A stretch of 64,000 bases of DNA, taken from NCBI GenBank assembly GCA_947167745.1, contig CAMVJE010000004.1:6203-70202 (forward strand), given 5' to 3'. The translations under genes were made by a program, and so were the position numbers. Source of the DNA: an uncultured Treponema sp. Its GTDB lineage: Bacteria; Spirochaetota; Spirochaetia; Treponematales; Treponemataceae. The notes under the pieces were generated by a model. That model did not search any database, had not been told where the DNA came from, and was given only the letters and a program-made list of their open reading frames with translations. Of the stretch, positions 15,483 through 23,012 are shown one piece after another. How positions within the stretch are numbered: position 1 is the first letter of the stretch; each line of letters opens with the position of its first letter.

Positions 15483-15512
15483 ACACGAATTACACTAATT
15501 GACACGAATTAG
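15483..15512 (+). repeat. Left inverted repeat of the GxxExxY unit
   Basis: Three cacgaatta/cactaatt-type steps in a row. It matches the reverse complement of 15922-15961 and is 27/29 identical to the solitary copy at 17370-17398. AAGGAG lies just outside it (15477-15482). Confidence 0.75.
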
Positions 15513-15538
15513 GGTTAGTTTTAAGGAGAGAGCTGTTT

Positions 15539-15910
15539 GTGGAATTGATTCAAAAGGACGAGGTTTATAGGATTGTTGGTGCCGCGATGAAGGTTCATTC
15601 TGAATTGGGGAGTGGATTTTTAGAATCCGTGTACCAAGAGGCTTTGGCTTTAGAGTTTAATTCTGCAAAGATTCCTTTTGAAAAGGAAAAAGAACTGGAG
15701 ATATTTTATAGCGGCCGGAAACTGACCAAAAAGTTTTATGCGGATTTCATTTGCTTTGGTTCTATTATTGTTGAATTAAAAGCAATTTCTGAATTGAGGC
15801 AAGAGCATATTGCACAGGTTATGAATTATCTTAAAGCGACAAAAACTCGTGTTGGTGTACTTATAAATTTTGGTGAGAGAAGTCTAAAATATAAAAGAGT
15901 TATTTGTTAG
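15539..15910 (+). CDS. GxxExxY-family protein
   Basis: 123 residues from a GTG, with AAGGAG 10 nt upstream. The naming motif is GFLESVY (residues 23-29), followed by ADFICFGSIIVELK and HIAQVMNYLKAT; the strand-D...ELK arrangement resembles a small nuclease-like core, but the function of the family is not known to me. The gene is bracketed by inverted copies of a cacgaatta repeat and lies between two genes that look like former neighbours, as if it were the cargo of a small mobile unit. AAGGAG occurs on both sides (15477-15482 and 15965-15970) and may be a target duplication. No transposase is present. Confidence 0.85.
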   Translation: MELIQKDEVYRIVGAAMKVHSELGSGFLESVYQEALALEFNSAKIPFEKEKELEIFYSGRKLTKKFYADFICFGSIIVELKAISELRQEHIAQVMNYLKATKTRVGVLINFGERSLKYKRVIC

Positions 15911-15921
15911 ATAATAAAAAA

Positions 15922-15961
15922 TAATTCGTGTTAATTCATAAAATTAGTGTTAATTCGTGTT
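15922..15961 (-). repeat. Right inverted repeat of the GxxExxY unit
   Basis: Reverse complement begins ACACGAATTAACACTAATTT and ends with AACACGAATTA, matching the left repeat with one insertion in the middle. AAGGAG follows at 15965-15970. Confidence 0.75.
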
Positions 15962-15974
15962 TAAAAGGAGTGCT

Positions 15975-16613
15975 ATGACCCCACAAGAGGCTCGCGAAAA
16001 GGCGACGGCTAATTTCAAATCCGGAATGAATTGTACTCAGTCGGTGGCGGCGGTTTTTGCTGAGGGCTTTGGCTTTTCGCCTGAGCAGATTGGCGCGCTT
16101 GTTCAGCCTTTTGGTGGCGGCATGAGCCGTATGCGTGAAGTTTGCGGAACTGTCAGCGGAATGCTCTTCTGTCTTGGAATGCTGAATTCCAAAAAAGCTA
16201 AGGCTGGCCTGAAAATCAATGGCCTGGGTGGCGACAAGTCGCAGAAAGATGAGACTTATGCGACTGCCCAGAGTCTTGCGGCTGAATTCAGAAAAATCAA
16301 TGGTTCGATTATCTGCCGTGAGCTTTTGGGGCTTGTTCCTTTGGGAAGCAGCGAAAAGTTGATGAATGAAAAAAAAGCTGATGCCCACGAATTCTCCATT
16401 CCTGTGAGTGAAGCCCGCACTGAAGAATATTACAAAAAAAGACCCTGTGCAGAATTATGCGGAATTGCCGCTGAAATTTTCCAGAAATTCCTGGATGAAG
16501 AAAGTGCCAGGGATTGTAGCTGCGGCGTCAGCCGTTGCGGAACGAAGTGGAGCAATGAAGCGGATAGCGGAACAGCGGAAAGCCCGACCGCCGAAGGCGG
16601 TGGCACCCAATGA
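15975..16613 (+). CDS. C_GCAxxG_C_C family protein with a repeat-derived C-terminus
   Basis: 212 residues from the ATG at 15975 (AAGGAG 4 nt upstream); a GTG at 15957 lies in the inverted repeat and is rejected. The family signature is GMNCTQSV (Cys22), QPFGGGMSRMREVCGTVSGM and IICRELLG, which may bind a metal or redox centre; the family is often linked to respiration or redox modules but its function is unknown. Normal members end near residue 150-170. Here about residues 177-212, rich in Ser, Gly and Ala, are encoded by the repeat element at 16504-16606. The stop overlaps the dus start (ATGA). Confidence 0.8.
   Translation: MTPQEAREKATANFKSGMNCTQSVAAVFAEGFGFSPEQIGALVQPFGGGMSRMREVCGTVSGMLFCLGMLNSKKAKAGLKINGLGGDKSQKDETYATAQSLAAEFRKINGSIICRELLGLVPLGSSEKLMNEKKADAHEFSIPVSEARTEEYYKKRPCAELCGIAAEIFQKFLDEESARDCSCGVSRCGTKWSNEADSGTAESPTAEGGGTQ
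16504..16606 (+). repeat. AGGG-TGTAGC element, copy 3 (inside a gene end)
   Basis: 103 bp opening GTGCCAGGGATTGTAGC and closing GGTGGCAC, so the terminal inverted repeat is GTGCCA/TGGCAC. Internal GCGGAAAGCCCGACC (16575-16589) is followed by the hairpin CCGCC-GAA-GGCGG. It encodes the last codons of the C_GCAxxG_C_C gene and ends 3 nt before the dus ATG. Confidence 0.7.
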
Positions 16614-17653
16614 AACTTTTTCTTGCTCCTATGGATGCCATTACCCATCAGGCTTTCCGAAATCTGGTGGCTCGTTTTGGCGGATGTGACGAATATTTTA
16701 ACGAGATGATTAACGCTTCCTCCCTGCTTGCGGGCGGGGCTTGGGAAAAATTTTATCTTCTTGACGGGCCGGAGCCTGAAAAACTTGTCTGGCAGCTGAC
16801 AGACAAAAACGGCGAGAAAATGGCTCAGGCGGCTTCTTTTCTGGCTGAACGAGGCGGAATTGGAATTGATTTGAACATGGGTTGCTCAGCTTCTCAGATT
16901 GCAAAAACTGGAGCAGGAATCGCATGGATGCTAAAGCCTGTTGAAGAAACTCAGGCTATGGTTCGTGCAGTAAAATCGGCCATTGAAAACGGGGCTAAGG
17001 ACGGAAGGGCGGCAAAAAGGCTTTCGGTCAAGCTCCGCTTGGGAGACGAAAAATATACTGAGGAAAAATTACATTCATTTTGCGCCATGTTAATAGAAGA
17101 AGGAGTTCAGTTGATTACCCTTCATGCCCGTACTCAAAAGCAAAAACATTCAAGGCACTCGGACTGGCAGGCGGTGGAGCGTCTGGCACTCAGGTTTCCT
17201 CAAATTCCTGTGATTCTTAACGGCGATGTAAAAGACCGGGATTCTTATGAGCTGGCGAAAAAAGCGGCTCCCCATGCGCAGGGAATCATGATTGCCACGG
17301 CGGCGGCTCAAAAGCCCTGGGTTTTCAGGGAGATTGTCGGGTCAAGCCCGACAATGACAGATGAGGCAGACACGAATTGCACTAATTCACACGAATTAGA
17401 AAGAGGAAGTTTGTCCTTTGATGCCCAGGAGCTGGCACTTCGCTTTATCGATGATGTTGAGAAATTTCAGCCTCCTGAATTCTGGAAAACCCGGCTTCAG
17501 CGATTCTTTGCTTTCTATTGCCTTAACTTCAGTTTTGGTCATTATTTCCAGACTTCCATGATAAATGCAAAAGACAACGATGACGCGCGGAAAAAAGTGC
17601 TTGAATATTTTGAAAAATGCCCGAATGACAGAATTATTCAATTGAAATTTTAA
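16610..17653 (+). CDS. tRNA-dihydrouridine synthase (Dus) with an in-frame repeat insertion
   Basis: 347 residues; reduces specific uridines of tRNA with FMN and NADPH in the cytoplasm. Landmarks are LAPMDAIT (residues 5-12) for FMN, DLNMGCSASQI with catalytic Cys92, KLRLG, TLHARTQKQ, and ILNGDV. The C-terminal helical domain resumes at LSFDAQEL. Residues 241-263 are repeat-derived: a GTCATT-type palindrome (17330-17358) and a solitary cacgaatta repeat (17370-17398) are both read in frame. The insertion lies at the junction of barrel and helical domain, where a loop might be tolerated. Translation is coupled to the upstream gene by an ATGA overlap; the GGCGGTGG of the upstream repeat may act as ribosome site. 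The Dus subtype is uncertain. Confidence 0.85.
   Translation: MKLFLAPMDAITHQAFRNLVARFGGCDEYFNEMINASSLLAGGAWEKFYLLDGPEPEKLVWQLTDKNGEKMAQAASFLAERGGIGIDLNMGCSASQIAKTGAGIAWMLKPVEETQAMVRAVKSAIENGAKDGRAAKRLSVKLRLGDEKYTEEKLHSFCAMLIEEGVQLITLHARTQKQKHSRHSDWQAVERLALRFPQIPVILNGDVKDRDSYELAKKAAPHAQGIMIATAAAQKPWVFREIVGSSPTMTDEADTNCTNSHELERGSLSFDAQELALRFIDDVEKFQPPEFWKTRLQRFFAFYCLNFSFGHYFQTSMINAKDNDDARKKVLEYFEKCPNDRIIQLKF
17330..17358 (-). repeat. GTCATT-type short palindrome, copy 5 (inside dus)
   Basis: On the minus strand GTCATTGTCGGG, loop CTTGA, CCCGACAATCTC; the 8-bp stem TTGTCGGG/CCCGACAA is perfect. It is read in frame as dus residues 241-250. Confidence 0.7.
17370..17398 (+). repeat. Solitary cacgaatta repeat inside dus
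   Basis: ACACGAATTGCACTAATTCA plus CACGAATTA; it differs from the left repeat of the GxxExxY unit at two of 29 positions. It is read in frame and lies 11 nt after the GTCATT palindrome. Confidence 0.7.
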
Positions 17654-17703
17654 ATATATATATTAGAATATTCTTATATTTTACTGAAAATGGAGATCAT
17701 GAG

Positions 17704-18519
17704 ATGAAAAAATTATTTATTATTCTTTCGCTCTTGTGTACTTCTTTTGTTCTTTCAGCTGAGTCTGCACAGGATGTTATTAAGGTTTTTTGTGATTTGG
17801 ACCGTGTTCCAGATTATAATTATTCAACATTGATTCTTGAAAATATTGACCGAAACGGCAAATCCGAAATGATGGAAATTAAACAGTATGGTGGTGGCGA
17901 TAACGGTCTTAAAAATGTAGCATTTGATTTCATTTCACCGGCAAGTGTAAAAGGTATGCGTGTCATTCAAATGGAAAAAGTTAAAAAAGCTGATGACCGT
18001 TGGGTTTATATGCCAAAATTGAGACAGTCTCGTCGTATTCCAATGGCTGACAGAACAGGTTCATTTGGTGGAACAGAATTTACATATAATGACATGACAA
18101 TTCGTAATGAAGATGAAGATAACAATGAAATGCTGGATGCAAATGCAAAAATCACTGTTAATAATACGAATTATAATTGCTGGAAAATAAAATCAACTCC
18201 ATATAAAAAGAGTGAAGTTGAATACTCATATCGAATTTCCTGGTTTGACAAAAAATCTTATATTCCAGTCTTGATTGAATTTTATGACAAAAAAAACAAA
18301 ATGATAAAAACTTATGAGTGTCTTAAAATTGAGATGGTAAAAGGAAAAACCGGAATCGAGTATCCCCTGCGACGCTCAAATCGTATCGTAAATCTTTTGA
18401 CAGGGCGAAAGACCATTACAACTGTAAAAGATTTTGTTTTTGACGAAGAAATTTCTTCTGCATATTTCACCCAGCACTGGCTTACAACAGGTAAAGCGCC
18501 AAAGTTGAAGTCAAAATAG
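17704..18519 (+). CDS. LolA-like outer-membrane lipoprotein-sorting protein
   Basis: 271 residues with a signal peptide cleaved near VLSAES (about residue 19) and GGAG before the ATG. The body matches the LolA-like family typified by T. pallidum TP0789, with WVYMPKLRQSRRIP and FGGTEFTYNDM, an unclosed beta barrel able to hold lipid chains in the periplasm. It would carry lipoproteins or other lipids towards the outer membrane. It stands alone with an AT-rich leader. A second, unrelated-looking LolA is encoded at 40923 within an exporter operon, so the two probably serve different cargo. Confidence 0.85.
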   Translation: MKKLFIILSLLCTSFVLSAESAQDVIKVFCDLDRVPDYNYSTLILENIDRNGKSEMMEIKQYGGGDNGLKNVAFDFISPASVKGMRVIQMEKVKKADDRWVYMPKLRQSRRIPMADRTGSFGGTEFTYNDMTIRNEDEDNNEMLDANAKITVNNTNYNCWKIKSTPYKKSEVEYSYRISWFDKKSYIPVLIEFYDKKNKMIKTYECLKIEMVKGKTGIEYPLRRSNRIVNLLTGRKTITTVKDFVFDEEISSAYFTQHWLTTGKAPKLKSK

Positions 18520-18549
18520 AGCTTGGTTTTCTTAAATCTAGATTCGAAC

Positions 18550-18576
18550 TTGCACAGAAACACTTTTTGATATAAT
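18550..18576 (+). promoter_or_regulatory. Promoter for the CBM48 gene
   Basis: TTGCAC (18550-18555), a 15-bp spacer and a perfect TATAAT (18571-18576), about 23 nt before the AAGGAG of the next gene. Confidence 0.45.
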
Positions 18577-18610
18577 ATAAATTTATTAAACTGTAAAAGG
18601 AGCTTATGAA

Positions 18611-18919
18611 ATGGCTTTAAAAAAATCGTATTCGAAAGACAAAAAAACTTGTAACGTAACATTCACGGTTTCTCCAGAAGCTGCTCAGGGGGCAAAGACA
18701 ATTACAATTGCTGGAGATTTTAACAGCTGGAGCTCAACAGAAACTCCTCTAAAAAAAGGTAAAGACGGCTCTTTCTCAGTCAAACTTGCTCTTGAACCAG
18801 GCAAAGAATATCAGTTCCGATATCTTCTTGACGGCTCGCGCTGGGAGAACGATTGGGCTGCTGACAAATATATTCCTGCCCCATTTAGCTCAACAGATAA
18901 CTCAGTCGTTATTTGCTAA
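18611..18919 (+). CDS. Single-domain isoamylase early-set (CBM48-like) protein
   Basis: 102 residues forming one early-set carbohydrate-binding domain: TITIAGDFNSWSS (residues 36-48), LEPGKEYQFRYLLDG and WENDWAADKY are typical of the glycogen-binding modules in branching enzyme and AMPK beta. No catalytic domain and no signal peptide are present, so it is presumably a cytoplasmic glycogen or alpha-glucan binding adaptor. AAGGAG lies 8 nt before the ATG. The gene is monocistronic: its own promoter upstream and a strong terminator downstream. Its partner enzyme is not in the window. Confidence 0.85.
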   Translation: MALKKSYSKDKKTCNVTFTVSPEAAQGAKTITIAGDFNSWSSTETPLKKGKDGSFSVKLALEPGKEYQFRYLLDGSRWENDWAADKYIPAPFSSTDNSVVIC

Positions 18920-18940
18920 ATTGAATGCTTAAAACACGAA

Positions 18941-18969
18941 GAGCACCCAAAATCGGGTGCTCTTTTTTT
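18941..18969 (+). terminator. Rho-independent terminator
   Basis: Perfect stem GAGCACCC / GGGTGCTC (18941-18948 and 18955-18962) with loop AAAATC and seven T residues; it ends the CBM48 gene and abuts the convergent ftsK stop. Confidence 0.9.
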
Positions 18970-18970
18970 A

Positions 18971-21900
18971 TCACGGTACATGAATCACTTCGCGGGGCTT
19001 GGAGCCGTTTGCGGGCCCTACTATTCCCCGGGCTTCCATGTCTTCAACAAGGCGGGCTGCACGGTTGTAGCCGATTTTAAGGCGACGCTGAATGTAACTT
19101 GCGCTGGCCTTTCCTGCCTGAACGACAATCTGCAAAGCCTGGTCATAGAGGGGGTCTTCGCCATCACTGAAAAGTCCTGGTTCGTCATCGCCTTCTTCAT
19201 CATCATCGACGAAAATTTCATCGTCAATGTAATCTGGGCCTCCGAATGTTTTGACATATTCGACAACACGTTCAACTTCATTATCTCCAACCAATGTTCC
19301 CTGAATTCGAGTTGGAATCGGGTTGACGGCTGAAGTGTAGAGCATATCGCCCTTACCAAGCAATTTTTCGGCTCCAACGGCATCAATGATGATGTTTGAG
19401 TCCGTGCGGCTGGCGACCATGAATGCGATTCGGCTCGGAATGTTTGCCTTGATAAGACCGGTGATGACATTAACGGAAGGCCGCTGGGTTGCAAGGACAA
19501 GGTGGATTCCGACGGCTCGGCTCATTGCGGTGAGTCGGGCGACGCTTGTTTCAAGCTCTTTGCCACTAGTTGCCATTAAGTCAGCAAACTCATCGATGAT
19601 TACAACGATATATGGCAATTTTTCTGTGGCGATTTTGCGCTCACGAATTCGTGTGTTGTAGCTTACGATATCACGCACACCCATTCCGTCGAGGAGGGCA
19701 TAACGGCGTTCCATTTCGCAGATACAATACTGTAAAACCTGCAATGCTTTTTTTGGTTCTGTGACGACTGGTGTAAGCAGGTGAGGAATATCATTATAGA
19801 GTTTCAATTCAACGACTTTCGGATCAACCATAATCAGTTTGACTTCATTAGGCGAGCGGTTGTACAAAATCGAAAGGATGATTGAGTTTACGCAGACAGA
19901 TTTACCTGCGCCTGTAGCTCCCGCAATCAGCAAATGAGGCGTTTTTGCGATGTCGATAATCTGTGACTGACCTGAAATATCTTTTCCCAAAATGACGGGA
20001 ATTGCCATCTTCTTGAATTCGGGCAAGTTCTGTTCGATAATTTCTCGGAATGAGACGATTGCCCTTTCTTTGTTCGGAATTTCGATACCGACAGCGTGTT
20101 TTCCTGGAATCGGTGCAACAATTCGTACTGATTTTGCAGCAAGAGCAAGGGCGATATTGTCTTGCAGGTTGACGATTTTGCTCAATTTTACGCCCGGAGC
20201 GGGGAGTAATTCAAACATGGTGACGACAGGGCCTTTTCGGATTCCGGTAACTTCTGCCTCGATGCCGAATTCATTCAGGGTCTGCTTGAGGTTTTCGCCG
20301 GCCTGCTTTGTTTCGTCATCGATTCGCCAGTATTCGTCGTTTTCGAATTTTTCAAGCAAATCAGTTGGAATTTTGTATTCGCTCAATTTGCGCGTAGGAA
20401 TTTCTGTTTTTTCTTCAATTTGTGAGATACGGGCTTCTTCCTGAGCTTTTTCTGCCGATTGAACTTCTTCCTCAGAAACAGTATCCGGTGCGTCAATTTC
20501 CTGCTGATAATTTTGTTCTTGAATTACGGGCTGCTCCTGATCTTTTATTACCGGGTTAGCAGCGGCATCGGCTTCCATTTGAGAGAAAATATCTTCGACT
20601 CCAAATGGCTCTTCTTCTTCAAAATTATCCGCTGAAACAGGAATTGCATCTTCCATATCATCGAAGTCGTTTTGAAATTCTTCCTCTTCATCAATATTAA
20701 TTTCTTCTTCTGCAGAAATTTCAGGCTCATCAAAAGAGATTGTTTCTTCGTCAGAAATGTCATCATCTTCGAAAGAATCTTCATCGGTTTCAGGAGTTAT
20801 TTCGGGTTCATTAAAGGCAATTTCTTCCTCGTTTGAGAGTTCGGGTTCTTCAAAGGAAATTTCTTCTTCAGTTGCTTCTTCTTCCTCAAAATTATCCGTT
20901 GAAACAGGAATTGCATCTTCCATATCATCGAAGTCGTTTTGAAATTCTTCCTCTTCATCAATATTAATTTCTTCTTCTGCAGAAATTTCAGGTTCATCAA
21001 AAGAGATTGTTTCTTCGGCAGAAATGTCATCATCTTCGAAAGAATCTTCATCGGTTTCAGAAGTTACTTCCGGTTCATTAAAGTCAATTTCTTCCTTGTT
21101 TGAAAGTTCGGGTTCTTCAAAGGAAATTTCTTCTTCAGTTGCTTCTTCTTCCTCGGAGACAGTTTTATCGTCTTCGTTGAGGATTTTTGGTTCAGTAAAA
21201 TTTTCTTCTTTTGCAGGATTTTCTTCTTCCTGTGGCAATTCTGGTTCCGTAAAGACTTTATTTTCTACATTATCTTCCACGATTGTCGGGTTTTCGATGA
21301 TGGTCGGTTCTTCTGTTTTTTCATCATCAGTTTTTCCGTCATTTATAAGGTCTTTGAGGAATTCTTTCTGGGCCAGAAAGAGCTTATCATTTGACAAATC
21401 TATCTTAGTTTCATTTTTTGCCGGAGATTCTTTCTGTTCAGCTTGTTCTTCGATTGTATTTTCTTCATTTTCAAAGAGAATTGTTTCGTCGTCGTCATCG
21501 TAAACCGTTTCCGAATATTCCCTGCTTTCTGTAAAAGAATTTTCAAGAACTTCACCCAAAATAGAAAGGAGAAGATATTCGCCAGCGAGAACGAGAACAC
21601 CAATCAAAAGCGTGGATGATAATTTGACAAAAAGAACAGTATCTGTGTTAGAAGTGAGAATCATTCGACATATGTGTTCTATTGCATCTATTGTGAAGAA
21701 TGGGATGATTGATCCTAATAAAAGAACTCCGTTACGAATTCGCCATTTAGAAATAAAGCATTGAATTCCAGCTGCAATGAGAAAAATTGGAATAAAAGCC
21801 GAGGTGAGGCCATATACTCCGGTGAACATTTTTCCCAAAGAATAAAAGAATGAATTTTTGGCAGGGTTGATTCCGCCAAAATCGATGGCTACCAGCAATA

Positions 21901-21973
21901 AAGAAATTGAGAATAATGCCGCAAGAACAAAAAGAATAATTCCTGCCACAACCGAATACTTTTGCTTTTTCAT
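18971..21973 (-). CDS. ftsK: FtsK/SpoIIIE DNA translocase with a duplicated acidic linker
   Basis: 1000 residues. About four membrane segments fill residues 7-165; a very acidic linker follows to about residue 560; the motor holds Walker A GATGAGKS (about 686-693), Walker B VVIIDEFADLM (about 790) and the RQP-type TQRPSVNVITG region; the last about 65 residues are the gamma winged helix (ASASYIQRRLKIGYNRAARLV) that reads KOPS-like sites. It pumps chromosome DNA at the division septum. The linker contains an 89-residue tandem duplication (bases 20612-21145). The ATG has GATAAT 8 nt upstream and no Shine-Dalgarno. Confidence 0.93.
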   Translation of the reverse strand: MKKQKYSVVAGIILFVLAALFSISLLLVAIDFGGINPAKNSFFYSLGKMFTGVYGLTSAFIPIFLIAAGIQCFISKWRIRNGVLLLGSIIPFFTIDAIEHICRMILTSNTDTVLFVKLSSTLLIGVLVLAGEYLLLSILGEVLENSFTESREYSETVYDDDDETILFENEENTIEEQAEQKESPAKNETKIDLSNDKLFLAQKEFLKDLINDGKTDDEKTEEPTIIENPTIVEDNVENKVFTEPELPQEEENPAKEENFTEPKILNEDDKTVSEEEEATEEEISFEEPELSNKEEIDFNEPEVTSETDEDSFEDDDISAEETISFDEPEISAEEEINIDEEEEFQNDFDDMEDAIPVSTDNFEEEEATEEEISFEEPELSNEEEIAFNEPEITPETDEDSFEDDDISDEETISFDEPEISAEEEINIDEEEEFQNDFDDMEDAIPVSADNFEEEEPFGVEDIFSQMEADAAANPVIKDQEQPVIQEQNYQQEIDAPDTVSEEEVQSAEKAQEEARISQIEEKTEIPTRKLSEYKIPTDLLEKFENDEYWRIDDETKQAGENLKQTLNEFGIEAEVTGIRKGPVVTMFELLPAPGVKLSKIVNLQDNIALALAAKSVRIVAPIPGKHAVGIEIPNKERAIVSFREIIEQNLPEFKKMAIPVILGKDISGQSQIIDIAKTPHLLIAGATGAGKSVCVNSIILSILYNRSPNEVKLIMVDPKVVELKLYNDIPHLLTPVVTEPKKALQVLQYCICEMERRYALLDGMGVRDIVSYNTRIRERKIATEKLPYIVVIIDEFADLMATSGKELETSVARLTAMSRAVGIHLVLATQRPSVNVITGLIKANIPSRIAFMVASRTDSNIIIDAVGAEKLLGKGDMLYTSAVNPIPTRIQGTLVGDNEVERVVEYVKTFGGPDYIDDEIFVDDDEEGDDEPGLFSDGEDPLYDQALQIVVQAGKASASYIQRRLKIGYNRAARLVEDMEARGIVGPANGSKPREVIHVP
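20612..21145. repeat. Two 267-bp tandem repeats within ftsK
   Basis: Units about 20612-20878 and 20879-21145 encode nearly identical 89-residue acidic segments (ATEEEISFEEPELSN at one end, DNFEEEE at the other). Only about six residues differ, which points to a recent duplication. Confidence 0.85.
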
Positions 21974-21981
21974 ACTTTATG

Positions 21982-21987
21982 ATTATC
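21982..21987 (-). promoter_or_regulatory. -10 hexamer GATAAT close to the ftsK start
   Basis: GATAAT on the minus strand ends 8 nt before the ATG at 21973; TTAACA lies 16 bp further upstream as a possible -35. Confidence 0.45.
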
Positions 21988-22063
21988 GGAATATGAAAAA
22001 AATTGTTAAGAGAGGAATTTTAACTTTGCGTTAAATGTGATTTTCAATATAAGAATGATTTGG

Positions 22064-22069
22064 TATACT
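22064..22069 (+). promoter_or_regulatory. -10 hexamer TATACT close to the FMN-enzyme start
   Basis: TATACT ends 9 nt before the ATG at 22079; no Shine-Dalgarno sequence is present, and the longer frame from the GTG at 22037 would start upstream of this promoter. Confidence 0.45.
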
Positions 22070-22078
22070 TTAAGAATC

Positions 22079-23011
22079 ATGTGCGTGATGGGCGGGAACG
22101 CTTTTAAGTGCAATTTCTGTAAAGTCTGTAACGGAAAGGGCTGTATAGGTCAGCTTCCGGGTATGGGCGGTGTGCGTCAAAATGAGAATTTCATTCTGAA
22201 CTGTGCGGCTTGGGAAATTGTCCGGAACAAAAATATCGAAAAAATTCAGAATTTTCTCAAACTGGAGCCGGAATTCCGCAATCCTTCGATCAGCATAGCT
22301 CCCATGACTGGTGCGGTAGAGAATATTGGTTTTTCCCGCGAGGCTGATTTTTATGAAGAAATTATTCAGGCAGTGCATAAAGTCGGCGTCGGTTTGTGCA
22401 TAGGAGACGGATATCCTGACGAAAAGCTAAAATTCGGCATCGATGCTTTGAAAAAAATCAAAGTTGACTCTCCTCAGGCGCGTACTTCTGTTTTTATAAA
22501 ACCCTATTCAAACGAAAAGATTTTGGAACGATTTGAATGGGCGAAAGATTGCGTGAAAGTTACGGGCATCGACATCGATTCATACAATATCCTGACCATG
22601 CGCAACAAAGTCCAGCTAGAGAAAAAATCTGCGGAACAGCTTATTCAAATCAAGAATCATGTGAAAATGCCTTTCGCAATCAAGGGAATTTTTACAAAAG
22701 AAGATATAAAGCTCGTTAAGGAAGTGATGCCTGATATCGCTTACATTTCAAATCACGGCGGAAGAATCGACACCCGCAAGGGAAGCACAGCCGAATTCCT
22801 TGCCAAGTACGGCGACGAGCTGAAAAAATATTGCGGTGAATTGTGGATTGACGGCGGAATTCGCTCGCCTAAAGATGTTGCCACGGCAATGGCTTTGGGC
22901 GCGGACTGTGTTTTGGTCGGTCGACCTTTTGCCAGCGCCCTTTGCCACGGTGGTGCGGAAGAGCTTTGCGGAAAAGTGCTAGAGCTCTCGCTTTTGAAAT
23001 ACGGTTTTTAG
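22079..23011 (+). CDS. FMN-dependent alpha-hydroxy-acid oxidising protein with a Cys-rich N-terminus
   Basis: 310 residues from the ATG at 22079. The barrel motifs of the lactate-oxidase/glycolate-oxidase/IDI-2 group are visible: FAIKGI (FMN Lys), YISNHGGR (about residue 232), WIDGGIRSPKDVATAMALGAD and VGRPFASAL. The first about 25 residues carry CNFCKVCNGKGC, an arrangement able to bind an iron-sulfur cluster and not part of the classical enzymes. The substrate is unknown. It is cytoplasmic, ends 1 nt from the convergent sppA stop and has no operon partner. Confidence 0.75.
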   Translation: MCVMGGNAFKCNFCKVCNGKGCIGQLPGMGGVRQNENFILNCAAWEIVRNKNIEKIQNFLKLEPEFRNPSISIAPMTGAVENIGFSREADFYEEIIQAVHKVGVGLCIGDGYPDEKLKFGIDALKKIKVDSPQARTSVFIKPYSNEKILERFEWAKDCVKVTGIDIDSYNILTMRNKVQLEKKSAEQLIQIKNHVKMPFAIKGIFTKEDIKLVKEVMPDIAYISNHGGRIDTRKGSTAEFLAKYGDELKKYCGELWIDGGIRSPKDVATAMALGADCVLVGRPFASALCHGGAEELCGKVLELSLLKYGF

Positions 23012-23012
23012 T

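Noticed and set aside
15482..15962. CRISPR-like array
   Set aside because: The cacgaatta strings are two inverted blocks flanking one gene, not regularly spaced direct repeats with spacers.
20757..21503. Long Ser-rich frames on the plus strand opposite the ftsK linker
   Set aside because: They are the antisense of Glu/Asp codons in the acidic repeats and have no start signals.
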